From an uncultured Erythrobacter sp. (GTDB lineage: Bacteria; Pseudomonadota; Alphaproteobacteria; Sphingomonadales; Sphingomonadaceae): DNA of 64,000 nt. Each line of letters opens with the position of its first letter. Position 1 is the first letter of the stretch. Of this stretch, positions 1 through 8,514 are shown piece by piece. The stretch spans positions 2,143,501-2,207,500 of the forward strand of contig NZ_CANMPJ010000001.1 of the NCBI RefSeq assembly GCF_947499705.1. Direction: 5' to 3'. The notes beneath the pieces are model-generated. The model made no database searches, was not told the DNA's origin, and saw only the letters and a list, made by a program, of their open reading frames with translations. The position numbers and the translations under genes were made by a program.

Positions 1-1055
1 AGCTTGGCAGCCCAGCGTCCCTGTGCAGCGAAGGCGCCGTAGCTCGCAATTGCCGATCCGTTCCCGGTCGAGAGCAGATACAGGCTCGCCGGTCTTGGCT
101 GGTAGGATTGGCTTGGCGTTTCGCCAGATAGGGCAGCTCTGAGGTTCCTTGCCAGAACTGGTCCTGTGTGGACGGCGTGCACACCGGAATGCGGCACGTC
201 TCGATCCTGCCGCGCAGCAACGTCGCCCGCGGCGAAGATATTGCGGTGAGAGATAGAGCGCTGATGCCGGTCGACCGCAATAAAGCCGTCCAAGTCGCAA
301 TCCACGCCAATGGCGGCGCGGTTAACCGGTGCAGCGCTGCCCAAGGCAGCGACGATCAGGTCGACCGGTTCGAGCGAATGGTCGCCTGCCTGCAAGTGAC
401 CATCCAGCAGCTGCGCATCAGATTCAATCAGGTGGATAGTCTGCGCCGCGAGTTCGGCCCTCACGCGGGTCCGGACACCGCCTGTGAAGCCGGGTAGCAA
501 CCCTTCACTGCCCGCGACCAAGGTCACTCCAGGGCAAACGTCCGAGCTTCCGCTGTTCCGCAAACCAAAAGCCAGCTCGACCCCGCCAGCCCCGCCGCCA
601 ATAACTGCGATCCGCTTCTCGCGAACCTCGTTGGTCGCCATCCAATCATCCAGATGCGCCACGAAAGCGTTGATCGGGCGGATATCCAGCAGGCGCGGAT
701 CCTGGCCGAGGATAGCCCCCGCTCGGCCAACCCCGCCCGTATCAAGCGACGCAATATCGAAATCCAAGGGGCCACTGGTTTCAGTTTCGATCCGCCGCGC
801 GTCACCGTCGATGCCGATGCACCGGTCCAGCACCAGTTCGACGCCTGCTCTCTGCGCCAGCCCGGCCAGATCGACCAAGCCCTCATCGCGGGCATACTCG
901 CCTGCGATCCAGCCCGGCACCATGCCGGAATAGCGCAATCTCGGTGAAGGCGTGATCAGCGTGGTTCGGGCGGGCGCACCATGCTTGATCCAATCGGCCA
1001 GCACCGCGACGTGTGCGTGCCCTCCCCCGATAAGCAGCAGGTGCTTTTCGCTCAC
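1..1055 (-). CDS. Pyridine nucleotide-disulfide oxidoreductase of the SelD N-terminal type (partial, 3' end off window)
   Basis: About 351 residues are visible and the frame is still open at the left edge. The GTG start (complement of 1053-1055) lies 2 nt after the eda stop, so the two genes are translationally linked. The N-terminus carries an FAD-binding Rossmann loop (LLIGGGHAHV, residues 5-14). A second Rossmann loop for NAD(P)H (RIAVIGGGAGGVELA) lies near residue 150. A late GDVA segment (NIFAAGDVAA) binds FAD. The GGGHAHV start is typical of the NDH-2-like domain that precedes selenide water dikinase (SelD) in many bacteria, so the unseen part may be a SelD domain. The class is clear; the SelD fusion is inference because the C-terminus is missing. 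A stand-alone type II NADH dehydrogenase-like protein is the alternative. Confidence 0.75.
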   Translation of the reverse strand, partial: MSEKHLLLIGGGHAHVAVLADWIKHGAPARTTLITPSPRLRYSGMVPGWIAGEYARDEGLVDLAGLAQRAGVELVLDRCIGIDGDARRIETETSGPLDFDIASLDTGGVGRAGAILGQDPRLLDIRPINAFVAHLDDWMATNEVREKRIAVIGGGAGGVELAFGLRNSGSSDVCPGVTLVAGSEGLLPGFTGGVRTRVRAELAAQTIHLIESDAQLLDGHLQAGDHSLEPVDLIVAALGSAAPVNRAAIGVDCDLDGFIAVDRHQRSISHRNIFAAGDVAARQDRDVPHSGVHAVHTGPVLARNLRAALSGETPSQSYQPRPASLYLLSTGNGSAIASYGAFAAQGRWAAK

Positions 1056-1057
1056 GC

Positions 1058-1696
1058 TCAGCCGCGCGCAGCCTTGGCGATTGCGACGGCTTCTTCAGCG
1101 AGCTTTGTGACTGCGCCTAGGTCTCCGGCAGCCACAGCGTCTTTCGGCGTCAGCCAACTGCCGCCGCATGCAAGCACGTGATCCAGCGCGAGGAAGTCGG
1201 GAAGGTTCGCCGCCGACACACCGCCGGTTGGCATAAAGCGCATTTCGCGGAACACCGAACCCAAGGCCTTCAGCATCGGCACACCGCCTGCAAGGCTGGC
1301 CGGGAAGAACTTCACTTCGCGCAATCCCAGAGCGTAAGCGCGCTGCACTTCGCCGGCGGTCATCGTGCCGGGGAAGAACGGGATGCCTTCAGCCACGCAA
1401 TATTCGGCGATTTCGTCGACCAGGCCGGGTGAAACGATAAATTCCGCACCCGCGTCGCGGACCTGCTTTGCCTGATCCAGCGTCAGGACCGTGCCCGCGC
1501 CAACGATCATCCGCTCTCCGCGAGCGACCATGGCTTTCATGCCTTCGAGCGCGCCTTCGCTGCGCAGCACAACCTCGATCACGCCAAGCCCGCCCGCTTC
1601 CAACGCCTGCGCGGTTGCTAATGCACGCTCAGGGTCGCTGTCATTGACCAGCGGCACCACCGGCGCTGCGTTCAAGTGATCGGATAGGCTGGACAT
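1058..1696 (-). CDS. eda: 2-dehydro-3-deoxyphosphogluconate (KDPG) aldolase
   Basis: Cytosolic class I aldolase that splits KDPG into pyruvate and glyceraldehyde-3-phosphate, the last step of the Entner-Doudoroff pathway. The product has 212 residues, the usual family length. Visible landmarks are the catalytic Glu in VIEVVLR, the GAGTVL strand, the Schiff-base Lys in REVKFFPA and the phosphate-binding TGGVS segment. The ATG at 1696 was chosen over an in-frame start 63 nt upstream because AGAGGG sits 8 nt before it and the family begins here. The flavoprotein gene follows 2 nt downstream. No edd, zwf or glk lies in the window, so this eda is away from other pathway genes as far as can be seen. 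Confidence 0.93.
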   Translation of the reverse strand: MSSLSDHLNAAPVVPLVNDSDPERALATAQALEAGGLGVIEVVLRSEGALEGMKAMVARGERMIVGAGTVLTLDQAKQVRDAGAEFIVSPGLVDEIAEYCVAEGIPFFPGTMTAGEVQRAYALGLREVKFFPASLAGGVPMLKALGSVFREMRFMPTGGVSAANLPDFLALDHVLACGGSWLTPKDAVAAGDLGAVTKLAEEAVAIAKAARG

Positions 1697-1851
1697 GACG
1701 TTTCCCTCTGAAAGCTTGTTTGCTCGCGCTTTGTGATGCGCCTCAAACCTCCCATGCAATCATGCGCTGCGATTCTCCAGCCATATTTCAACCGCGCGCA
1801 CAGGTGAGCCACTGGAACCTCTAGAGCGGGTGCGCGTTCGGATAGCGTTGT

Positions 1852-1868
1852 GATGAGAATTACTCATC
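1852..1868. promoter_or_regulatory. Inverted repeat in the divergent eda / export-operon promoter region
   Basis: Perfect 6-bp arms GATGAG and CTCATC flank AATTA within the 267-nt gap between eda (minus) and the ABC gene (plus). The shape (GAGAAT followed by CTCATC) loosely resembles Fur-type operators, but the match is partial. It is the only clear dyad I see in this gap. It could control either gene. Function is inference. Confidence 0.35.
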
Positions 1869-1963
1869 CCGCATCCGGAACGGGATACCGGCGTGCGCAT
1901 TACGACAGTTTTGCAAGATTGACGCTCACTCTGACGGCAAGTGGGATTTGACGGAAACCCGGC

Positions 1964-3733
1964 ATGGCCATTGATAATCCAAGCTACGGCAGCCGCCTTT
2001 CCCTGGTGCGGTTTTTCCGCCGATTCTTCGAAATCATGAAGCCAGAAGGCAACTTCTACTGGTTGGCGATCATCTATGGCGTCGGGATCAGCCTGCTTTC
2101 ACTGGCCACGCCGATTTCGGTGCAGATGCTGATCAACACGGTCGCGAACACGGCTCTGACCGCTCCTTTGGTGGTCCTCGCGCTAACTCTGTTCGGGCTG
2201 CTGCTGCTGTTCGGGCTGCTCTATGCGCTGCGGATTCACCTGATGGAGATTTTCGCGCGGCGTTTTTACGCGCGCATGGTGGCCGAGATTTCGCTGATTT
2301 CGGTCTATGCGCAGAACCCGTTCTTTGGCGACACGAAGAGCAGTGCGCTCTTCAATCGCTATTTCGACGTAATCAACGTCCAGAAGGCCATCCCGATCCT
2401 GTTCATCAGCGGCTTTACCGTGCTGCTTCAGGTGTTTGTCGGGTTCGTGCTCGTGTCGCTTTACCATCCGTTGTTTCTGGTCTTCACACTGGTCCTGACC
2501 GCGCTGATCTGGATTATCTGGCTCGCCTGGGGCAGCCGCGCGATCCGTACCGGGATCGACATGTCACATGCCAAGCACAACACCGCTGCATGGCTGGAGA
2601 CAATCGGCGGGTCGAACGGCTTCTTCAAATCGCAGCGGCGGATCGACTACGCGCTCGACAAAACGGACGAATATACAAAGGACTACATTAGCGAGCGCAA
2701 ACGTCACTTTAAGCAGCACTTCGCGCAGTCATTGGCGTTTCTGTTCATGTATGCCGGAGCAAGTGCGGTTCTGCTCGGGCTTGGCGGTTGGCTGGTCATC
2801 CAGAGCGAATTGACCCTCGGTCAGTTGGTCGCAGCCGAACTGGTGCTTTCGGTGGCATTCTTTGGTGTCGCGCAGCTCGGCACCTATCTCACTTATTTCT
2901 ATGACCTGTGCGCCGCCGTCGAAGAGCTCTCGCTGTTCTACGATGTCGAACAGGAAGACGTGAGCGGCGACGACCCTGTCACGGGCGCAGATCACACGCT
3001 GAAGTTTACCGCCGTGCGCGGCACCGCGCGCCACGAAGACGCGCAATTCGATTTCGAGATTCCCAGCGGTTCAATCGTAATGGCAGCGGCAAGCCATCAC
3101 GGCGTGCAGCGCCTCTTCACCAACATCATCAAGATGCACGAACTGCCCAAAAGTGGCTTTGCAACCATGGGCGGTATCGATTTCCAGAACATTGAATCGC
3201 ACAATCTGCGCAACAACATCCACGTGCTGGAGCGTCCATCCTTCGTTGGGATGACGATCCGCGAATATCTTGGCCTCTCTTGCCCCGAAACTGCGCCGCG
3301 CCGGATGGTGGGTGCGCTGGAAACCGTGGGCCTCACGGAAACGATATCTACGTTCGAAAAGGGATTGGACACGCCTGTCGCCTCCACTGGCTGGCCGTTC
3401 TCTTCCGTTGAATTGCAGCAATTGAAACTGACCAACGCGCTACTCGAACAGCCGCGCATCCTGGTGCTCAGTCGCTTGTTCGATCTGCTCGATGAGGAGA
3501 ACCTGGCTGCCGCGATCAGCGAACTGCGGGAACAGGCTTACTCGACGGTGATCTACTTTTCGAACCGCCGGATCGACCTCGGGTTCGACAGCTTCCTCCA
3601 TCTCGAAGCTCAGCAGCAGCGCTTCTTCGACAATTTCGACGATTTCTGCATGGCAGTGAATGGCAAGCCACCGCGCAAGCCCGGCGGCCCGCGCCTGCTC
3701 ACGCCCGAAAACGCAAATCTGGTTGGGGAGTAA
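1964..3733 (+). CDS. ABC exporter-like protein with a degenerate nucleotide-binding domain
   Basis: 589 residues. Residues about 30-330 form a six-helix type I exporter membrane domain (hydrophobic stretches near 35-55, 70-92, 140-190 and 258-310). The rest aligns in layout with an ABC ATPase domain but its motifs are gone. Where Walker A should read GxxGxGKS/T there is MAAASHHGVQRL (about 371-382). The LSGGQ position reads PFSSVELQQ (about 478-486). Walker B and the catalytic Glu are replaced by ILVLSRLFDLLD. HlyD-like and TolC-like genes follow at 2-nt and overlapping spacing, so this is the inner-membrane part of a tripartite export system. The reading frame is intact and the genes are tightly coupled, so it is probably a functional non-canonical protein, not a pseudogene. 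What powers it is unknown. Confidence 0.8.
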   Translation: MAIDNPSYGSRLSLVRFFRRFFEIMKPEGNFYWLAIIYGVGISLLSLATPISVQMLINTVANTALTAPLVVLALTLFGLLLLFGLLYALRIHLMEIFARRFYARMVAEISLISVYAQNPFFGDTKSSALFNRYFDVINVQKAIPILFISGFTVLLQVFVGFVLVSLYHPLFLVFTLVLTALIWIIWLAWGSRAIRTGIDMSHAKHNTAAWLETIGGSNGFFKSQRRIDYALDKTDEYTKDYISERKRHFKQHFAQSLAFLFMYAGASAVLLGLGGWLVIQSELTLGQLVAAELVLSVAFFGVAQLGTYLTYFYDLCAAVEELSLFYDVEQEDVSGDDPVTGADHTLKFTAVRGTARHEDAQFDFEIPSGSIVMAAASHHGVQRLFTNIIKMHELPKSGFATMGGIDFQNIESHNLRNNIHVLERPSFVGMTIREYLGLSCPETAPRRMVGALETVGLTETISTFEKGLDTPVASTGWPFSSVELQQLKLTNALLEQPRILVLSRLFDLLDEENLAAAISELREQAYSTVIYFSNRRIDLGFDSFLHLEAQQQRFFDNFDDFCMAVNGKPPRKPGGPRLLTPENANLVGE

Positions 3734-3735
3734 AG

Positions 3736-4776
3736 ATGGCTGCTCTCGAACAGGATATGGCGCATTTCACAGCGCTCGCCGACCTAAAGGTCCCGCGCAT
3801 ATTCCGCGCTGTATTCATCATGCTTATGGTCGGGATCATCGCGGCGGTAGGCTTCCTCATCTACGTCCCTTGGGTGCAGACGACCGGCGGACAGGGCGTT
3901 GTCACCACTCTCAACCCTAATGAACGCCAGCAGGAAATCAACGCGCTGGTCTCGGGCCGGATCGAGGAATGGTTCGTGCGCGATGGCAGCGCAGTGCTTG
4001 AAGGCGATCCGATTGTTCGCATTGCCGATATCGACCCGCAATTGGTTGAGCGGCTTGAGGCGGAGCGCCAGCAGATTCAGATCCAACTGCAGTCCGCGCA
4101 GAACGCGCTCGCGACCGCCGAAATCGATCAGCGCCGGATGAGCGAGCTGTTCGAAGCTGGGCTGGCCGCGCGGCGCGACTACGAACAGGCCCAGATCCGC
4201 ATTCAGGAAATGCGCGGCCGCGTCGCCGAAGCGCAGGCCAATCTGACCCGCGCCGATACCCGGCTTTCGCGGCAATCCGAGCAACTACTCACCGCCCCGC
4301 GCGATGGCTTTATCCAAAGCGTGAATGCCGGCGATGCGGCGACCTACATAAATGCCGGCGATGTGCTGGCGACGTTTGTGCCCGAGACATCCGAGCGGGT
4401 GATCGAGATTTTCGTCGATGGCCGCGATGTGGCGCTCGTCCAATACGGTGCCAAAGCGCGCATCCAGTTCGAAGGTTGGCCCGCTGTGCAATTCAGCGGT
4501 TGGCCGTCTGTTGCGATCGGCACGTTCGAAGGCGTGGTGACCGCCGTCGACCAATCCGCACAGGCCGATGGACGTTTTCGCGTTCTGATCGCCGAAGACC
4601 CCGAAGCGGAGCACCCTTGGCCCGAAGAACGCTACGCTCGCTTCGGTGCCGCAGTGCAGTCGTGGGTGCTGCTGGAAACAGTCCCAGTCGGCTACGAGAT
4701 CTGGCGCCAACTCAACAACTTCCCGCCGCAAGTTCCCAATACCGGTCAACCTGGCGGGCAAAGCGCGTCGCAATGA
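3736..4776 (+). CDS. HlyD-family periplasmic adaptor (membrane fusion protein)
   Basis: 346 residues. A short cytoplasmic N-terminus is followed by one membrane helix (about 25-47). Then come a split lipoyl-like region (ALVSGRIEEWFVRDGSAV, then LLTAPRDGFIQSVNAGD) and a central coiled coil rich in Glu, Gln and Arg (about 110-180). A beta-barrel segment completes the fold. Such adaptors bridge an inner-membrane pump to a TolC-type channel. It starts 2 nt after the ABC gene stop and its own stop overlaps the next start as ATGA, so the three genes form one translationally coupled operon. The family call is firm; the exported substrate cannot be read from the sequence. Confidence 0.88.
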   Translation: MAALEQDMAHFTALADLKVPRIFRAVFIMLMVGIIAAVGFLIYVPWVQTTGGQGVVTTLNPNERQQEINALVSGRIEEWFVRDGSAVLEGDPIVRIADIDPQLVERLEAERQQIQIQLQSAQNALATAEIDQRRMSELFEAGLAARRDYEQAQIRIQEMRGRVAEAQANLTRADTRLSRQSEQLLTAPRDGFIQSVNAGDAATYINAGDVLATFVPETSERVIEIFVDGRDVALVQYGAKARIQFEGWPAVQFSGWPSVAIGTFEGVVTAVDQSAQADGRFRVLIAEDPEAEHPWPEERYARFGAAVQSWVLLETVPVGYEIWRQLNNFPPQVPNTGQPGGQSASQ

Positions 4777-6254
4777 TCAAGCGCACCTTATGGGGCGTTG
4801 CACTTGGCCTGACCGCCCTGATCATGCCCACAGTCAATACGTCCGCGTCGGCGCAAGATATCGAAGCCGTCGGCGCGCCTCTCGAAGACGCCTTGAGCAG
4901 CGGACCATTGCTGCCCGAAGCGGTGCTGCGCAGCTCCGCGCTGCGCTTCCCCAGCATCCTCGAAAGTTTCGAACGCGAAGCAGCAGCCCGCAGCGACCAA
5001 CTCGCGGCCGATGGCGCTTTCGATCTGATGCTGGAGGCGGAATATTACGACCGCTTCACCGGCACCTTCTCCGGCGGTTATGCGGAGGTCAAAGCAACCC
5101 AGCCGATTGCACCTTACGGAGCGAAAGTGTTCGGCAGCTATCGCCTGTCTGACGGACGCTTTCCGATTTACGAGAACATCTACAACACTAATCAGGTCGG
5201 CGAATTCAAAGTCGGTGCGCTGTTCTCGCTGCTTCGCGACAGCCGGATCGACAAGCGCCGCTTTGCGATCGAGGACACCAGACTGGCCGCCAGCCAGGCC
5301 GGGCTGGATGTACTGCTGGTGCAGCTCAATGTGCAGCATGAGGCGCTCAAATCATATTGGCTCTGGACAGCGGCAGGCAATGAGATCGAGGTTTACGAAG
5401 AGCTGCTCGAAATTGCGCAGGCCCGCGCAGTGGGATTGGGCCGCCAGTTCCGCGCCGGGGCGATTCCCAGGATCGCCCTGACCGAGAACGAACAGAACAT
5501 CATTCGCCGCAAAACCCTGCTCGAAGAAGCCAAGCGCAATTTCGCCACTGCTTCCAACAGCCTGTCCTACTATCTGCGCGACACCGCTGGCCGGTTGATC
5601 GCCCCAACGCGCGATCAACTGCCGAGCTCTGAGCAGCTTGAGACCTTGCCCGACATGCAGGAGTTGCTGGCAATGCGGCGCACCGACATCCTCGACCGGC
5701 GACCGGAACTGCAAAACTTCAAGATCGCGCTCGAACGCGCCGCCAACAAAGTCGAGCTGCGCGAAAACGATCTCCAACCCCGGCTTGATGCATCGGTCGA
5801 ATTGTCGCGCGATTTCGGATCGATCGGCGACGGCGGTCCGACCTTCGATTCCACCGACACGTTGGTTGGTGTCACTCTGACCGTTCCGCTACAGCGCCGC
5901 GAAGCGCGTGGACGTTTGCAGCGCGCCGAGGCGGAACTGCGCGAGCTTGAACTGCGCGAACGTCGGATCGCCGATCAAATTCAAGTGCAGCTCGACAATA
6001 TCCTCACCAATCTAAACGCAGCGCTTCGTCTGGCCGATCTCGCCGATGACGAAGTGCAGCAGGCAAGCGCGATGGTCGCCGCCGAACGCAAGCGGTTCTC
6101 GCTTGGTGCAGGCGACTTTTTCCTCGTAAACCTGCGCGAGGAAAGCGCTGCCGATGCGCAAATCCGCGCCATCCGCGCCGACCTTACCGGCAGGCTTGCC
6201 GAAGCCAGCTTCAATGCCGCGACTATGAACATGGAACAGCTGGGGCTGGAATAG
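4773..6254 (+). CDS. TolC-family outer-membrane efflux protein
   Basis: 493 residues. The start at 4773 overlaps the adaptor stop (ATGA) and is directly followed by a signal peptide (about residues 1-26, ending ASAQ). Two long amphipathic helical repeats, rich in Arg, Glu and Ala, carry the TolC pattern (ELLEIAQARAVGLGRQFRAG, later AMVAAERKRFSLGAGDFF). A longer reading frame upstream is only read-through of the adaptor gene in another frame. It should form the trimeric outer-membrane channel for the export set. Family assignment is firm; length is within the usual range. Confidence 0.87.
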   Translation: MIKRTLWGVALGLTALIMPTVNTSASAQDIEAVGAPLEDALSSGPLLPEAVLRSSALRFPSILESFEREAAARSDQLAADGAFDLMLEAEYYDRFTGTFSGGYAEVKATQPIAPYGAKVFGSYRLSDGRFPIYENIYNTNQVGEFKVGALFSLLRDSRIDKRRFAIEDTRLAASQAGLDVLLVQLNVQHEALKSYWLWTAAGNEIEVYEELLEIAQARAVGLGRQFRAGAIPRIALTENEQNIIRRKTLLEEAKRNFATASNSLSYYLRDTAGRLIAPTRDQLPSSEQLETLPDMQELLAMRRTDILDRRPELQNFKIALERAANKVELRENDLQPRLDASVELSRDFGSIGDGGPTFDSTDTLVGVTLTVPLQRREARGRLQRAEAELRELELRERRIADQIQVQLDNILTNLNAALRLADLADDEVQQASAMVAAERKRFSLGAGDFFLVNLREESAADAQIRAIRADLTGRLAEASFNAATMNMEQLGLE

Positions 6255-6329
6255 CCGGGTAAGGCGCGCTTCCACGGTTGGACAAACCGCAGCGGCTCCG
6301 CAATTGTCGCCTCCTCACGAGGGGACGAC

Positions 6330-6608
6330 ATGGACGACGAAGCGCCTGACACCGAAACTGACGCAAACGAAGGCGCATATTGGCGCGAGAATTTACGCTT
6401 GCTCTTCTCCCTGATGGCGATCTGGTTCGTCTGTTCGTTCGGATGCGGGATCCTGCTGCGCGATTTCCTCGATCAGTTCAGCATTGGCGGTTATCCGCTC
6501 GGCTTCTGGTTCGCCCAGCAGGGTTCGATCTACATCTTCATCGCGCTGATCTTCATCTACGTTGTCCGGATGAGGCAGATCGAGCGCAAACACGATCTCG
6601 ACGACTGA
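6330..6608 (+). CDS. DUF4212 small subunit of a sodium/solute symporter
   Basis: 92 residues. An acidic N-terminus is followed by WRENLRLLF and two membrane helices (about 29-47 and 62-82) with the family hallmarks YPLGFWFAQQGSI and a charged C-terminus. GAGGGG precedes the ATG. DUF4212 proteins are encoded directly before VC_2705-type sodium:solute symporters and are thought to be their small partner. Here the partner starts 12 nt downstream. The pairing is characteristic, so the family call is strong; the exact role of the small subunit is not established from sequence. Confidence 0.9.
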   Translation: MDDEAPDTETDANEGAYWRENLRLLFSLMAIWFVCSFGCGILLRDFLDQFSIGGYPLGFWFAQQGSIYIFIALIFIYVVRMRQIERKHDLDD

Positions 6609-6620
6609 GCGGGGCGGCGC

Positions 6621-8396
6621 ATGGAAACGCAGAGCCTGATTTACCTGTTCGTCGGCCTCACATTCGCGCTTTATATCGGCATCGCGATCTGGAGCCGCGC
6701 GGGTTCGACAAAGGAGTTCTATGTCGCAGGAGGCGGGGTCAATCCGGTCGTCAATGGCATGGCCACCGCCGCTGACTGGATGAGCGCGGCGAGCTTCATC
6801 TCGATGGCAGGCATCCTCGCTTTCGCGGGCTATGACGGATCGGTTTACCTGATGGGCTGGACCGGCGGATTTGTGATGCTGGCGCTGCTCCTCGCGCCTT
6901 ATTTGCGGAAATTCGGGCAGTTCACCGTCCCCGATTTCATCGGCACGCGGTACTATTCCAAAACTGCCCGCGTGGTCGCGGTAATCTGCCTGATCTTCAT
7001 CAGCTTCACCTACATCGCCGGGCAGATGCGCGGTGTTGGGATCGTGTTCTCACGCTTCCTCGATGTCGAGATCACCATGGGCGTGTTCATCGGCATGGGG
7101 ATCGTCTTCATTTACGCCGTGCTCGGCGGGATGAAGGGCATCACCTACACGCAGGTCGCGCAATATTGCGTGCTGATCTTCGCCTACATGGTCCCGGCTT
7201 TCTTCCTTAGCTTCATGATCACGGGCACACCCATCCCGCAGATCGGTCTCGGCTCGGAACTGGCTGACGGATCGGGCTTATCCGTCTTGCAGAAGCTCGA
7301 CAGCGTGCTCGTCGAACTGGGCTTCACGGCCTACACCGACGGCTCGAAGAGCATGATAGATGTGTTCTGCATCACGCTGGCGCTGATGGTCGGAACCGCT
7401 GGTCTGCCACATGTGATCGTGCGCTTCTTCACCGTGCCCAAGGCATCGGATGCACGCAAATCGGCCGGCTGGGCGCTGGTCTTCATCGCGCTGCTCTACA
7501 CCACCGCTCCGGCAGTCGGAGCATTTGGAATGCTCAACTTCGTCGATAAGGTCGACGACACCGCCTACAGCGAAGTCGATGAGTTCTTCCCGCTATGGGA
7601 GAGCAACGGACTGCTCGCCTTCCAGGACAAGAACGGCGATGGGCGCATGCAATATCGCCCGGGTCCGGCGTTCGAAGGCAAGCCGGAATATACCGGCGAA
7701 ACCGGTCCTTCGGGTGAGCGGCTGCTATCCAACACCCCGAATGCGGAAAGCGCCAACGAAGTCTATGTCGACCGCGACATCATGGTGCTCGCCAATCCGG
7801 AAATCGCCAACCTGCCGGGCTGGGTCGTCGCCCTGATGGCAGCGGGCGGATTGGCCGCTGCTTTGTCGACGGCGGCCGGTCTGTTGCTGGTTATCTCAAG
7901 CTCGGTCAGCCACGATCTGCTCAAGAGCACGTTCGCTCCCAACATCTCGGCCAAGACCGAGTTACTTGCGGCGCGGGTCGCGGCAACGGCGGCGATCGTG
8001 GTGGCGGGCTATCTCGGCATCTATCCTCCGGGATGGGTCGCGCAAGTGGTAGCCTTCGCCTTCGGTCTGGCCGCATCCAGCCTGTTCCCGGCGATCTTCA
8101 TGGGCATCTTTTTCAAGGCGATGAACAAGGAAGGCGCGATTGCCGGCATGGTCTCCGGTCTGGTCTTCACCTTCGGGTACATCCTCTACTTCAAGTTGAT
8201 GAACCCGGCGGCGAACTCGGCCGAAAACTGGCTGTTCGGGATTTCGCCCGAAGGGATTGGCGTAATTGGAATGGTCATCAATTTCAGTGTTGCGATTGCG
8301 GTCGCGAGTATGACCGCCAAGACGCCCGCCCACATCCGCAAGCTGGTCGATTCAATCCGCGTGCCTCGCGGGGCTGGCGAAGCGCAGGTGCACTAG
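6621..8396 (+). CDS. Sodium:solute symporter, VC_2705 family (probable acetate/monocarboxylate uptake)
   Basis: 591 residues with about 13 hydrophobic helices of the SSS (LeuT-fold) family. Family features include the N-terminal AADWMSAASFISMAG stretch and FTVPDFIGTRYYSK, as in ActP-like acetate permeases. A hydrophilic insert at about 310-395 holds the calcium-loop-like stretch DKNGDGRMQY from Asp336 (D-x-N-x-D-G). The insert lies between membrane helices and probably faces the periplasm. With DUF4212 upstream and acetyl-CoA synthetase 0.8 kb away on the other strand, acetate or a similar short acid is the likely substrate. Family is firm, substrate is inferred from context. Confidence 0.88.
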   Translation: METQSLIYLFVGLTFALYIGIAIWSRAGSTKEFYVAGGGVNPVVNGMATAADWMSAASFISMAGILAFAGYDGSVYLMGWTGGFVMLALLLAPYLRKFGQFTVPDFIGTRYYSKTARVVAVICLIFISFTYIAGQMRGVGIVFSRFLDVEITMGVFIGMGIVFIYAVLGGMKGITYTQVAQYCVLIFAYMVPAFFLSFMITGTPIPQIGLGSELADGSGLSVLQKLDSVLVELGFTAYTDGSKSMIDVFCITLALMVGTAGLPHVIVRFFTVPKASDARKSAGWALVFIALLYTTAPAVGAFGMLNFVDKVDDTAYSEVDEFFPLWESNGLLAFQDKNGDGRMQYRPGPAFEGKPEYTGETGPSGERLLSNTPNAESANEVYVDRDIMVLANPEIANLPGWVVALMAAGGLAAALSTAAGLLLVISSSVSHDLLKSTFAPNISAKTELLAARVAATAAIVVAGYLGIYPPGWVAQVVAFAFGLAASSLFPAIFMGIFFKAMNKEGAIAGMVSGLVFTFGYILYFKLMNPAANSAENWLFGISPEGIGVIGMVINFSVAIAVASMTAKTPAHIRKLVDSIRVPRGAGEAQVH

Positions 8397-8441
8397 CTCA
8401 TGCCTCGACTAGTGGAGGCAAAAACGCCGTTTCTGTCCAAT

Positions 8442-8480
8442 CAATAGATTCCCAATAGACCATGATGTGATCTCAATAGA
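8442..8480 (+). repeat. Three phased CAATAGA direct repeats upstream of the C58 protease gene
   Basis: CAATAGA occurs at 8442-8448, 8453-8459 and 8474-8480. The start-to-start spacings are 11 and 21 bp, close to one and two helical turns. All three are preceded by C or T. They end 35 nt before the protease ATG. The spacing suggests a binding array on one DNA face; this is inference. The flanking DNA is AT-rich compared with the neighbouring genes. Confidence 0.45.
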
Positions 8481-8494
8481 ATCGAATTTTCGAT
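8481..8494. promoter_or_regulatory. Short inverted repeat just upstream of the C58 protease gene
   Basis: ATCGAA-TT-TTCGAT forms perfect 6-bp arms and abuts the last CAATAGA repeat. It lies 20 nt before the ATG at 8515. The ribosome binding site GGAG is at 8504-8507, 7 nt before the start. The dyad could be an operator or lie around a transcription start. Confidence 0.35.
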
Positions 8495-8514
8495 GATTCG
8501 ACTGGAGATTAGAC

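Noticed and set aside
1964..3733. Pseudogene call for the ABC protein
   Set aside because: No stop or frameshift is present and the downstream adaptor gene is spaced 2 nt away. Loss of motifs looks like divergence, not recent decay.
8401..8420. Stem TGCCTC/GAGGCA after the symporter gene as a terminator
   Set aside because: The stem is followed by A residues, not T, in the direction of the symporter gene, and the loop is 8 nt. No minus-strand gene ends there.
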